The notes beneath the pieces are model-generated. The model searched no databases, had not been told where the DNA came from, and saw only the letters and a program-made list of their open reading frames with translations. Made by a program: the position numbers and the translations under genes. A stretch of 16,096 bases of DNA from JBGPBY01 sp041481485 (GTDB lineage: Bacteria > Acidobacteriota > Terriglobia > 20CM-2-55-15), in NCBI GenBank assembly GCA_041481485.1, contig JBGPBY010000120.1, forward strand, positions 1 to 16,096. Reading direction: 5' to 3'. Each line of letters starts with the position of its first letter. Position 1 is the stretch's first letter. Positions 1 to 6,915 of this stretch are shown here, piece after piece.

Positions 1-132
1 AGGCGTGAATGAATGCGAATCCCCAATGAATGGGCGGTCTATGACCGCCCGCCATTTTAAGGAATGCAGTCCTCCAGATTGTGGGCGGTCATAGACCGCC
101 CCTACATTGGGGATTCCCATTCATTCACGCCT
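1..132. repeat. REPIN-like palindromic element, copy 1
   Basis: The whole stretch is one large imperfect inverted repeat: the outer arms (about 1-50 and 82-132) are near-perfect reverse complements, beginning AGGCGTGAATGAATG and ending in its complement. Each arm contains its own hairpin, GGGCGGTC-TAT-GACCGCCC (32-50 and 83-101). The right-hand hairpin, read on the minus strand, is preceded by GTAG; in the left arm that tetranucleotide has drifted. The loop (51-82) resembles that of the copy near 2280-2310. A GTAG tag next to a hairpin, paired head to head, is the layout of REP/REPIN elements. It lies just after the stop codon of the hydrolase at 141 and could act as a transcription terminator or mRNA stabiliser (inference). 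Confidence 0.85.
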
Positions 133-140
133 CTCCCCGC

Positions 141-1001
141 TCAGGCCAGCGCTTTTCCGTACAGGGCCAGCAGGCGGGTCCAGGCTTTTTCGGCAAGCGG
201 CTGGTTATAGACGCCGGAATCCGGAGGGCACCAGCCATGCATCGAGCCGGTGTACACTTCGATTTCCGCAGCATTTCCAAAAGCTTCTTTCAATGCGGTC
301 TTATCGTTCGGCGCGCGCATGTCGTCGTTTTCAGCAATCGCGATCAGGAATTGCGCCTTGGTTTTCGCAGCTACCAGATGCGGGCTGTCTGGCGTGGTGG
401 TGACAAGTCCACCGCCATGGAATGATCCCACGGCTCCAACGCGATCCGGCATCGCGGCTGCGGTGCGAAACGCAAGCGGCCCACCCATGCAGTAACCTTG
501 CGTCCCCATCTTCCGGTTTTTGGCAACCGAAGCTTGCTGGTCCAGCCAGCCGATATATGCCCTGGCATCAGACATAACGAAATTCGTATTCATCACGAAG
601 GCGTTCATCATCGGCACCAGCGAATTAACCGCTGTTTTCGCCCCGTCTGGTGCAGTGGGAGCCTTCTGCTGGCGATAGAACGGATTCACCACAAGCACCG
701 AATACCCCGATTGCGCGAGCCGCTTGCTCATTTCGCGAAACGCCGGCCGCAATCCAAAAATATCCGGCCAGATGAGAACTCCGGGTGCAGTGCCAGTTGC
801 GGGATGCACGAAATAGCAGTCGGAGGTGCCGTCCGGAGTCTTTACGCTGACTTCGGAATCGGTCACGGTAGCCGGGTTTTGAACCGGCGGCAGCATCATC
901 ATCACTCCCGCTCCCAACATGACGCCGAATTGCCGACGGGTTACCAAACCACGAGATTCATACTCCAATAAATCTTTTTCACTATGATCCTGATCGCACA
1001 T
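141..1001 (-). CDS. Dienelactone hydrolase family protein, Tat-exported
   Basis: A 286-residue alpha/beta hydrolase of the dienelactone hydrolase (carboxymethylenebutenolidase) family. The nucleophile is Cys171 in the elbow GYCMGG; Asp226 or Asp227 (AENDD) and His255 (GSMHGW) complete the expected Cys-Asp-His triad. Residues 21-40 carry a twin-arginine motif (TRRQFGVMLG) and a hydrophobic stretch, so export of the folded protein to the periplasm is likely. The ATG at 1001 is supported by AAGGAG a few bases upstream. The family hydrolyses lactones or esters; the substrate here is unknown, and many acidobacterial members have no assigned reaction. It diverges from the gene at 1140, sharing a 138-bp promoter region, and ends next to the palindromic repeat at 1-132. 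The family call is secure; the substrate is not. Confidence 0.9.
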   Translation of the reverse strand: MCDQDHSEKDLLEYESRGLVTRRQFGVMLGAGVMMMLPPVQNPATVTDSEVSVKTPDGTSDCYFVHPATGTAPGVLIWPDIFGLRPAFREMSKRLAQSGYSVLVVNPFYRQQKAPTAPDGAKTAVNSLVPMMNAFVMNTNFVMSDARAYIGWLDQQASVAKNRKMGTQGYCMGGPLAFRTAAAMPDRVGAVGSFHGGGLVTTTPDSPHLVAAKTKAQFLIAIAENDDMRAPNDKTALKEAFGNAAEIEVYTGSMHGWCPPDSGVYNQPLAEKAWTRLLALYGKALA

Positions 1002-1139
1002 ATTCGCTCCTTAATTTATTGATGAGTGTGTGCGTGCAGGGCAGCGCACGGCGACATTCTATACCGATAAAAATTTGCTCCAATGAAAATAGTTTGATAA
1101 CAAATCCGTGCAAATTGCGTTTATCCAAGGGGGACAACT

Positions 1140-2150
1140 ATGAACTTATACGCCGTCACTCTTGCGCTGCTCCTGCTGCCGCAACAATCTCAGCAGCCAC
1201 AAACTCCTCCACCGCGCGGAAAGATGGAGGGAACCGTACTTCGTGAGGCCACAACGGAGCCCGTATCCGGCGCGAAAGTCACTGTGACGCGGGTGAACGC
1301 CTCAACGGGCGCTGCGATTCCCACGGCCGGAACCATCAACACGTTTCTCATCAATCCTTCACCGAATGTCGGCTTGCCAGGAGGTCCGCCGGCGCCTGCC
1401 CCGGGAGCTGCTGCGCCGGCGCTTCCGCCGCAGCAGCCCGTTCAGCCGGCCCCGATTCCTTCTGTAACGACGGACAGAGACGGCAAGTTTGTGGTGCCGG
1501 ATCTTGAAGAAGGTACCTATCGCATTGCCGTGACGCTCAATGGATATGTGAAGCAGGAATATGGCCAGCGATCGTTTACCGGGCAGGGATCGGTACTCAC
1601 GCTGACCAAAGGTGAAACCATCAAGGGCCTGGTCGTCCGGCTGACGCGTGCGGCTAACATCAATGGACGCATCGCGGACGAAACCGGACAACCGGCATCG
1701 GGGGTGACGGTTCGCATCATCAAAGCCACGTACAATGCTAATGGCATCCGGTTGTTCCAGCAGGCCGGAACGGCGCGCACCAACGACCGCGGCGAGTATC
1801 GCCTCTATTGGATTACTCCGGGACGTTACTATCTGGTGGCGGGAACTCCGCCGGGCATTCCTCCGGGCGTGGATCCCGGCGGTGTCCCCAGCCCCAATGA
1901 AACTGCCGATCCATACACCTTTACTTACTATCCCGGAACCACCGATCAGGCAGGCCGATTCAACATGCGCGACGTCGCTCCTGGGGACTACACGTTGTTC
2001 GCCTGGGAAGTCCTCGACGGCTTCGAGTTCTTCGATCCGGATTTTGTAAAGCCATACGAAACGCTGGGAAAGCCGGTGCACGTGGAAGAATCTCTGAAGC
2101 TGAATGTCGACGCAAAGGTGATTCCGCAGACGGCGTTGGCCGGAAGATGA
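1140..2150 (+). CDS. Carboxypeptidase-regulatory-like domain protein, probably shortened
   Basis: A 336-residue secreted protein. A short hydrophobic signal (1-15) is followed by repeated beta-sandwich (CarboxypepD_reg-like) segments: residues 27-168 (GKMEGTVLRE...VSGAKVTV, then DRDGKFVVPDLEEGTYRIAV) and 173-265 (INGRIADETGQPASGVTV, then NDRGEYRLYWITPGRYYLVA). A Pro/Ala-rich loop at 79-107 interrupts the first. After FTYYPG at 261-266 the chain jumps straight to TTDQAGRFNMRDVAPGDYTL, the end of a further domain. Related proteins as I know them carry about one more domain's length here, so an in-frame internal deletion is likely. No catalytic residues are seen; such domains usually serve as structural or carbohydrate-binding modules at the cell surface. 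The ATG follows AAGGGGG. A nested inverted repeat lies downstream. Confidence 0.8.
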   Translation: MNLYAVTLALLLLPQQSQQPQTPPPRGKMEGTVLREATTEPVSGAKVTVTRVNASTGAAIPTAGTINTFLINPSPNVGLPGGPPAPAPGAAAPALPPQQPVQPAPIPSVTTDRDGKFVVPDLEEGTYRIAVTLNGYVKQEYGQRSFTGQGSVLTLTKGETIKGLVVRLTRAANINGRIADETGQPASGVTVRIIKATYNANGIRLFQQAGTARTNDRGEYRLYWITPGRYYLVAGTPPGIPPGVDPGGVPSPNETADPYTFTYYPGTTDQAGRFNMRDVAPGDYTLFAWEVLDGFEFFDPDFVKPYETLGKPVHVEESLKLNVDAKVIPQTALAGR

Positions 2151-2160
2151 GTTCCCGCGT

Positions 2161-2417
2161 TGTCAAATGTCCGCTGTCCGATGTGCGATGTCCGATGTAC
2201 TTGCTTCGATCACCAAATTACCGAATGACCCAATAACTGTAGGCGCGGCCCAATGTAGGGGCGGTCTATGACCGCCCGCAATTTTGAGGAATGCAATCCT
2301 TCGAATTGTGTGCGGTCATAGACCGCCCCTACATTGGGGTTCGCATTCCTTCACAGTCATTTGGTCAGTTCGCCATCGAAGCAAGTGCATTGGACATCGG
2401 ACATCGGACATTAGACA
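2161..2417. repeat. Nested composite inverted repeat with 7-bp and 8-bp tandem units
   Basis: This gene-free 284-bp junction between two convergent genes is built in layers. Outer layer: a 7-bp tandem repeat (consensus TGTCCGA, five units, 2161-2195) on the left, and its inverted counterpart (2389-2417, about four units) on the right. Next layer: a perfect 12-bp inverted repeat, ACTTGCTTCGAT (2199-2210) with ATCGAAGCAAGT (2375-2386). Then a degenerate 8-bp tandem run on the left (ACCAAATT, ACCGAATG, ACCCAATA; 2212-2235), partly mirrored at 2351-2374. The core is a REPIN-like element (2249-2338). Transcripts from either side could fold into a long hairpin, so it may serve as a bidirectional terminator (inference). 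Confidence 0.8.
2249..2338. repeat. REPIN-like palindromic element, copy 2
   Basis: This is the core of the composite repeat at 2161-2417. Its arms start with CCCAATGTAGG on the left and end with CCTACATTGGG on the right. The left hairpin is GTAG (2255-2258) plus GGGCGGTC-TAT-GACCGCCC (2259-2277). The right hairpin (2310-2328) has one G-to-T change in its GGG run and is followed by CTAC, the complement of GTAG. The loop can pair further (CAATT with AATTG around an AGGA/TCCT stem) and closely matches the loop of copy 1. Confidence 0.85.
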
Positions 2418-2434
2418 AGTTGGGAGACGCACGG

Positions 2435-3427
2435 CTAAATCGTCCGCATCAATTTCGCCGTCGCACACTCCTCCGCCACTTTCAGGTAGCGCAGAACACT
2501 TGCGTTGTTCGTCACGTATGGGTTTGCCATTCCCGGCGTGCGTTTCTCCAGCATCGGCAGGTTCACTTTGGATCGGTCCCAGTCCGTGTGATTCGAAAGA
2601 ATAATGTCCGCGCCGGCCTGGCGTGCGACGTCCTCGAACTTCTTCACCGATGCGACGTATTTCGTTAATGACGCGCTGTCATTGTTAAGTCCCATGCCTC
2701 CCCACAACGCCACGGTGTGAGTCTTGCCACCGTCTTTCACCTGGAAAACCGAAGAGATCGTGCCGGGCGTATGGCCTGGAGTGAAGTACATAGTCACGGT
2801 CGCGTCGCCCAGGGTGAACTTCTGACCGTCCGTGGCGACCAGATCGCGTTTCGGTTTGGTTCCGTTCATTCGATCGAGCTCATCCCAGTCTTCTGCCGAC
2901 ATGTACACGTGAGTACCGTAGTGATCCTGAAGGAATTTTGCGCCGCCGAAATGATCCGGGTGCGCGTGGCTGACGACCGCATATTTGATCTTCGTCGGAT
3001 CGAGGCCCAGCTTTTTCATGCCGGCGTCGACTTCATCTTCAACGGAGTAGTCGAATATGGCATCGAACACGATAATGCCGTCTGACGTGGTTAGCGCCCA
3101 AACGGAATATTCGGTTTGTCCGAACCAATACAGATTGTCGAATACCTTTACCGGTTCGGCGTGCCAGGTGGACCGGTCAGGTGTGCCGCCGCGAGCCCCG
3201 CCGCCAGCGCCCCGTCCGGCCGCCTGGCCGCCGCCCTGACCGCGGGGCGCCCCGGCAGCTCCTGCGGGCGCTCCGCGCTGGGCAGGCGCCGGACAAACGA
3301 AGTTGAACAGACTCAGATAATCCTCACCGGCCGCAGCCTTTGCGGCCGCGACATGGGCTTCCGGAGTATCGGTATCCTGCGCCATCAACACCGAGCCGGC
3401 CAGCAGCAATCCTAGCGCGATTTTCAT
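2435..3427 (-). CDS. Exported MBL-fold metallohydrolase (B3-like)
   Basis: A 330-residue metallo-beta-lactamase-fold hydrolase. The signal peptide is at 1-17 (MKIALGLLLAGSVLMAQ), so it is probably periplasmic. The dinuclear metal site is intact: H154-A-H156-P-D158-H159 followed by FGG, H219 in TPGHTPGT, and H280 in LSNH. The HxHxDH-(F)GG signature, PGHTPG motif and signal peptide resemble subclass B3-like enzymes, but beta-lactamase activity cannot be inferred; most acidobacterial members are of unknown substrate. A Gly/Ala/Arg/Pro-rich insert at 49-83 separates an N-terminal segment from the catalytic domain starting near 88. The ATG follows AAGGAGG. It diverges from the secreted-protein operon starting at 3549, across 121 bp, and converges with the gene ending at 2150. 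Confidence 0.88.
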   Translation of the reverse strand: MKIALGLLLAGSVLMAQDTDTPEAHVAAAKAAAGEDYLSLFNFVCPAPAQRGAPAGAAGAPRGQGGGQAAGRGAGGGARGGTPDRSTWHAEPVKVFDNLYWFGQTEYSVWALTTSDGIIVFDAIFDYSVEDEVDAGMKKLGLDPTKIKYAVVSHAHPDHFGGAKFLQDHYGTHVYMSAEDWDELDRMNGTKPKRDLVATDGQKFTLGDATVTMYFTPGHTPGTISSVFQVKDGGKTHTVALWGGMGLNNDSASLTKYVASVKKFEDVARQAGADIILSNHTDWDRSKVNLPMLEKRTPGMANPYVTNNASVLRYLKVAEECATAKLMRTI

Positions 3428-3548
3428 AAGAGCCTCCTTCAGGAACCCGCATTATTGCAAATCGCAGGACCCCGACATAAGAATTCGATCGAGTCCGCAA
3501 TTTCGATATACTCCGAAGCGATTTATCAGTTTTCGGGGAGTCTAACGA

Positions 3549-4379
3549 ATGGGAAATCGATTCATCGGCGCAATCGCAATTGCGGCTACAGTTTTTGCCG
3601 CCGGCGCCGGACAATTTCAATTGAGTGCGCAACAGAGTGCGCCACAGCCGCCGGCACGCGTTAACGGTCATCCGAATCTCAACGGCGTCTGGCAGGCGAT
3701 CAACAGCGCAAACTGGAATCTTGAAGCGCACAGCGTGTCGGTACTGTCTCAGGCCTGGCAGTATGGCGCGATTGTTTCCATTCCTGCCGGGAAAAGCGTG
3801 CTGAAGGGGGGCGGGACGATTCCCTACAAACCCGAAGCCCTGAAACAGCGTGACGAAAATCGCGCAAAATGGCCGGAGTCCGACAATGAAGCAAAGTGCT
3901 ACATGTTAGGTATTCCTCGCTACACGTATCACAATATTCCATTTCAGATCTCTCAGGGCGACGTGGACATTCAAATGATTTATCCGTTCGCGGCAGGGAA
4001 CCGATTCGTTCATATGAGAGATAATGATCAAAATACGGACCCTGTCGATTCCTGGATGGGCCGGTCCAATGGTCATTGGGAAGATGATGTCCTCGTCATC
4101 GTAACCACGGATCTGCTTCCCGACACCCGGCTCGATCGGGCCGGCAATTTTCACAGCAATAAGTTAAAGGTTACTGAGAGGTTTCGACTTATCGATTCGA
4201 CCCACATCCAGTACGAAGCAACTCTTGATGACCCATTGACGTACACACGGCCCTGGACAATTGAAATGCCTTTATATCGCTTGATTGACGAGAATGCTCA
4301 GGCACTCGAGCACAAATGCGTCCCATTTGCAGATATGCTTCTTTATCATGATTTGATCGGTGACAAACCGAAACCGTAA
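3549..4379 (+). CDS. Secreted protein of unknown function, GHWE-motif family
   Basis: A 276-residue protein with a signal peptide (about 1-27, ending LSAQ) and then the PNLNGVWQ motif (43-50) common at the mature N-terminus of this acidobacterial family. Its most recognisable segment is GHWEDDVLVIVTT (175-187), which aligns with GHWEGNTLVIETT of the third gene of the same operon; both are followed by a segment of beta-strand character (here VTERFRLIDSTHIQYEATL). I know of no biochemical role. A Cys at 257 has a partner candidate at 117. The start has GGGGAG upstream. It is the first gene of a tight cluster (22 bp to the DUF6152 gene, then 12 bp to the next), so the three are probably cotranscribed and act in the periplasm together (inference). 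Confidence 0.75.
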   Translation: MGNRFIGAIAIAATVFAAGAGQFQLSAQQSAPQPPARVNGHPNLNGVWQAINSANWNLEAHSVSVLSQAWQYGAIVSIPAGKSVLKGGGTIPYKPEALKQRDENRAKWPESDNEAKCYMLGIPRYTYHNIPFQISQGDVDIQMIYPFAAGNRFVHMRDNDQNTDPVDSWMGRSNGHWEDDVLVIVTTDLLPDTRLDRAGNFHSNKLKVTERFRLIDSTHIQYEATLDDPLTYTRPWTIEMPLYRLIDENAQALEHKCVPFADMLLYHDLIGDKPKP

Positions 4380-4401
4380 TAATAATAAGAGGAGGAGACC
4401 C

Positions 4402-4812
4402 ATGCGCAACAAACTATTAAGTGTTCTGGCGGGTGTAGGAGTACTACTGGCCACAACCTTGCCGCTGACTGCACACCATTCATTTGCAGCGGAATTCGAC
4501 GGTACGAAAAAAATCACACTCGAAGGGAAAGTTGTCATGTTGGAGATGGTCAACCCCCATTCCTGGATTCACTTCGATGTGACGACGCCCGATGGCAAAG
4601 TCGAACATTGGAAGGCTGAAGGCGGATCGCCGAGTGTGTTGCTTCGTCTGGGCTGGACCAGGGATACGTTGCCTGTAGGCACAAAAATCAAAATATCCGG
4701 TTCCCCTGCGAAAGACGGCGCGTTACGCATGAATACATCCGGTATCGAGTTTGCCGATGGAAAGAAGCTCTCGATGGGCGGCTCCAATCCTGATGCCGAA
4801 CAGCCGAAGTAG
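4402..4812 (+). CDS. DUF6152 family secreted protein
   Basis: A 136-residue protein that matches DUF6152 by its ordered landmarks. A signal peptide (1-24, ending LTAHHSFAAEF) leaves a mature N-terminus beginning near HHSF (25-28). Then come the ITLEGKVV strand (38-45), NPHSWIHFDV (51-60), the EHWKAEGGSP turn (68-77), and GTKIKISGSPAKDGALRM (93-110). The conserved histidines (25, 26, 53, 57) suggest a metal or ligand site, but no function is established for the family. An in-frame ATG lies 42 bases upstream at 4360, inside the previous gene; I prefer 4402 because AGGAGG sits just before it and the signal peptide then begins properly. Its neighbours on both sides are mutually related secreted proteins, which suggests a common complex or pathway. 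Confidence 0.88.
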   Translation: MRNKLLSVLAGVGVLLATTLPLTAHHSFAAEFDGTKKITLEGKVVMLEMVNPHSWIHFDVTTPDGKVEHWKAEGGSPSVLLRLGWTRDTLPVGTKIKISGSPAKDGALRMNTSGIEFADGKKLSMGGSNPDAEQPK

Positions 4813-4824
4813 GGAAGTGAATTT

Positions 4825-5994
4825 ATGATGAAACATACTTTGATTCATGCTGGGTTGATCTTCGGCGTGGGTCTGTCGTTGGTTTCTCTTCCGGGCACTT
4901 TGGCCGCTCAACGCGGCCAGCCGCCGGCTCCGCAGACCCCCGCGGTGCAGCAACAGGGATCCAAGCCTGTTCTGCCACCCTATAAACAAGTGATGACGTC
5001 GTGGGGAGAGCCCGACATCTCCGGTATGTGGCCGCTCAATCACCTGGTCTCGACAAACCTGGTGCGGAACGCTCAGCTAGGGGAGAAACTTTACCTCACC
5101 GATGAGGAGTTCAAGGCCAAGAAGGCAAGCTCCGAGCAGTCCAGCAAGCAGAAGGCGTCGGGAACATTGCCGTCCTCGGAGTCCGGAACTGCGATTTCGC
5201 AGACATCATTGATCGTCGATCTGCCGAATGGGCAATTTCCGACCCTCACGCCTTACGGCACGGAGTTGCAGTCGAAAATGAACAGCACTTACAAGCCTGG
5301 CAAAGATGCCGAAGGTTCGTATGATGGCATTTCAGACTTCGGTCCGTGGGATCGCTGCATCACACGTGGGTTGCCTGTTTCGATGGAACCGCGCAATTAC
5401 AACAACGGCGTCCGCATCACGCAGTCGCCGGGCTACGTCATCATTACTGTGGAAATGGCGCACGAGGCACGCATCATTCCCACAACACCTTTGCCGAAGC
5501 TCGATCCTGCGATCAAGCAATGGCTTGGGGAATCGCGAGGACATTGGGAGGGAAACACTCTCGTTATCGAGACCACGAATTTCAATGGTCAGACCGAACT
5601 CACCAGCGCCGGCGTCCCCGGTTCTCCCCGCCCGCTGCAGCCGTCATCGACAAGCATGACAACCATTGAGCGCATCACCCGCACCGGTCCGGACTCCGGT
5701 GAGTACTCAATCAAAGTTATCGATCCGACGGTACTCGCAACCGGATCGTTTACAGTGGCCTATCCCATGATGCTCGACAACAGCTATCAGATGTTTGAGT
5801 ACGCTTGTCATGAAGGCAATACGGCCGTCCGCAACTACATTGAGACTGCACGATTCGCCAAAGCGAATCCTCAGCCGCCTGCCCCGGCCGGTGCAGGGCG
5901 AGGTGGTGGCGGAGGCGCAGGCGGAGGCGGAGCCCGCGGACAGGCGCCGGGTCGTGGAGGGGCGACCCCTCCAACAGCAGGCGGCCAGCGCTAA
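4825..5994 (+). CDS. Secreted protein of unknown function, GHWEGNTLVIETT family
   Basis: A 389-residue protein with a signal peptide (1-28, ending LAAQ), a Pro/Gln-rich linker (30-50), and a large conserved domain. Landmarks are PDISGMW (63-69), WDRCITRGLP (175-184), GYVIITVEMAHEARII (203-218), GHWEGNTLVIETTNF (239-253) and YACHEGN (326-332). The Cys residues 178 and 328 could pair after export. The C-terminus (350-389) is a Gly/Ala/Pro/Arg-rich tail without predicted fold. This is a frequent acidobacterial family with no assigned reaction, and the 3549 product is a shorter relative. There are two adjacent ATG codons (4825, 4828); either could be used, with GGGAAG upstream. It is the last gene of the operon, followed by a strong intrinsic terminator at 6015. 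Confidence 0.78.
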   Translation: MMKHTLIHAGLIFGVGLSLVSLPGTLAAQRGQPPAPQTPAVQQQGSKPVLPPYKQVMTSWGEPDISGMWPLNHLVSTNLVRNAQLGEKLYLTDEEFKAKKASSEQSSKQKASGTLPSSESGTAISQTSLIVDLPNGQFPTLTPYGTELQSKMNSTYKPGKDAEGSYDGISDFGPWDRCITRGLPVSMEPRNYNNGVRITQSPGYVIITVEMAHEARIIPTTPLPKLDPAIKQWLGESRGHWEGNTLVIETTNFNGQTELTSAGVPGSPRPLQPSSTSMTTIERITRTGPDSGEYSIKVIDPTVLATGSFTVAYPMMLDNSYQMFEYACHEGNTAVRNYIETARFAKANPQPPAPAGAGRGGGGGAGGGGARGQAPGRGGATPPTAGGQR

Positions 5995-6014
5995 CGCAGT
6001 TCGTTTCAGCACAG

Positions 6015-6055
6015 CAGCCCGTTTCGGAATTTTCCCGAAGCGGGCTGTTTTCGTT
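6015..6055 (+). terminator. Intrinsic terminator of the 3549-5994 operon
   Basis: A 13-bp stem, CAGCCCGTTTCGG (6015-6027) pairing with CCGAAGCGGGCTG (6035-6047), with a single T-G wobble and a 7-nt loop. It is followed by TTTTCGTTT. It begins 21 bases after the stop codon of the preceding gene. Confidence 0.88.
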
Positions 6056-6147
6056 TGTGCTCTGCTCGTTTTCGCTTTTTCGAAGATGGCACGCGCGTGT
6101 ATCGTCGGTCCTGAGAACTTTTCAGGGCCTTCTCCAAAGGAGCTGAC

Positions 6148-6432
6148 ATGATGTTGTGGCCCAAACCCAGCCTCGCCCTGGTGCACGGTACGGCCATCGG
6201 CGCGGGCTCCGCGGGTGTCTTAATGCCTCCAGGCCCAGATTATCCGGTGAAGGTGGAACAACTGGCGGACGCTATTCTCTATCTCGGCCACCCTTCAACA
6301 ATAACGAGAGCACCGTATCCGGCGGCGCTGTGCGAGGATCAAGCGTTCCTGGCAATGCGAAGCGCACGCGTCGGCGATCCCGAGTGGGCGGCACGGTTTC
6401 AGGCCGACTGCCGGCGAGAGCAACGCCGATAG
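6148..6432 (+). CDS. Small hypothetical protein, possibly a C-terminal remnant
   Basis: A 94-residue ORF without signal peptide or membrane segment. It begins with MMLWPKPSLALVHG and contains VEQLADAILYLGHPSTITRA (36-55) and a Cys-containing segment, AALCEDQAFLAMRSAR. The ATG at 6148 has AAAGGAG (6136-6142) five bases upstream, so translation is plausible. The opening resembles the interior rather than the start of a protein, and the segment looks like the tail of a larger enzyme, so it may be a shortened gene that acquired its own start. I do not recognise the family with confidence. It lies between the operon terminator and the truncated nucleotidyltransferase locus, in a region that shows other signs of gene decay. 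Confidence 0.5.
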   Translation: MMLWPKPSLALVHGTAIGAGSAGVLMPPGPDYPVKVEQLADAILYLGHPSTITRAPYPAALCEDQAFLAMRSARVGDPEWAARFQADCRREQRR

Positions 6433-6543
6433 TTTCATTGTTGCCGACGAATCATAGCTGTCGGCAATGGCCGCTTCGAGACATTCAGAAGTTGCCATTG
6501 TTTCCGTTGGAGAGTCCGAGACTCTTAGCGCACAATTGAAATT

Positions 6544-6741
6544 GTGAGCCGCGAAAACGAGAAATCCCCGGATCCAACGGCGCAGTACTTAGCGGAATAC
6601 CCCTATGGATGGCAGGACGAGAACGGGATCGACCTCAGTCTTATCCGGGCCAATCTTCGATTAACTCCCGATGAGCGTGTGAGACAGGCCCAACAAGCGG
6701 CTCAGCAGCTCTCCAGGATGCTCGATGTCCGCGTCCCCTGA
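6544..6741 (+). CDS. Small partner protein of a nucleotidyltransferase gene
   Basis: A 65-residue soluble, charged protein, starting with GTG at 6544 (no clear ribosome binding site). The C-terminal half, GIDLSLIRANLRLTPDERVR then a helical AQQAAQQLSRML, is the typical layout of small ORFs that sit just upstream of, and overlap, nucleotidyltransferase genes resembling the AbiEii/MNT toxin-like families. The overlap is visible here: the next ORF starts at 6725, 17 bases before this stop. The role is unknown; an antitoxin-like or accessory function is only an inference from that arrangement. As the partner is truncated, the pair is probably no longer functional. Confidence 0.55.
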   Translation: MSRENEKSPDPTAQYLAEYPYGWQDENGIDLSLIRANLRLTPDERVRQAQQAAQQLSRMLDVRVP

Positions 6742-6871
6742 TTTTGAACAGGCACTCCGCTCGCTAGTCGACAGCAAGGTGCGCTTTGTTTTGATTGGTG
6801 GGCTTGCCATGATTGCCCAGGGAACGGCAAATCTCACTCGGGACATTGATTGTCTTTACGATCGAAAGTAA
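6725..6871 (+). pseudogene. Truncated nucleotidyltransferase (AbiEii/MNT-like)
   Basis: A 48-codon ORF, overlapping the previous gene by 17 bases. It reads through the start of a nucleotidyltransferase-fold domain: FVLIGGLAMIAQG (21-33), then LTRDIDCLYDRK (37-48). The Gly-Gly pair (25, 26) followed by D40-x-D42 is the catalytic GG/GS...DxD signature of the polymerase-beta superfamily. The chain then stops, whereas relatives continue for well over 100 residues with a third acidic residue and a substrate-binding part. None of the three forward frames after 6871 continues the family, so this is a 3' deletion rather than a frameshift. The breakpoint lies close to the 3' end of the kinase gene (6916). 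Confidence 0.75.
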
Positions 6872-6915
6872 GCTTCCCCGTCAGCGGTAGTCACAAACCA
6901 AACCAACTGCCCGAA

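Noticed and set aside
1..132. CRISPR or tRNA interpretation of the repeated hairpins.
   Set aside because: No regular spacer array, no cloverleaf, and the copies are dispersed kilobases apart as paired inverted hairpins.
1359..2081. Long minus-strand frame (240 codons) inside the 1140 gene.
   Set aside because: Antisense shadow of a GC-rich coding region; Arg-rich content without motifs, while the plus-strand frame has clear domains and a ribosome binding site.
2435..3427. Reading the MBL-fold protein as a beta-lactamase resistance gene.
   Set aside because: The HxHxDH fold and signal peptide fit subclass B3-like proteins, but the fold covers many substrates, and nothing in the sequence or context shows beta-lactam hydrolysis.
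6107..6129. Short hairpin GGTCCTGA/TCAGGGCC just upstream of the 6148 ORF.
   Set aside because: An 8-bp stem with a wobble and no T-run; too weak to call a terminator or riboregulator.
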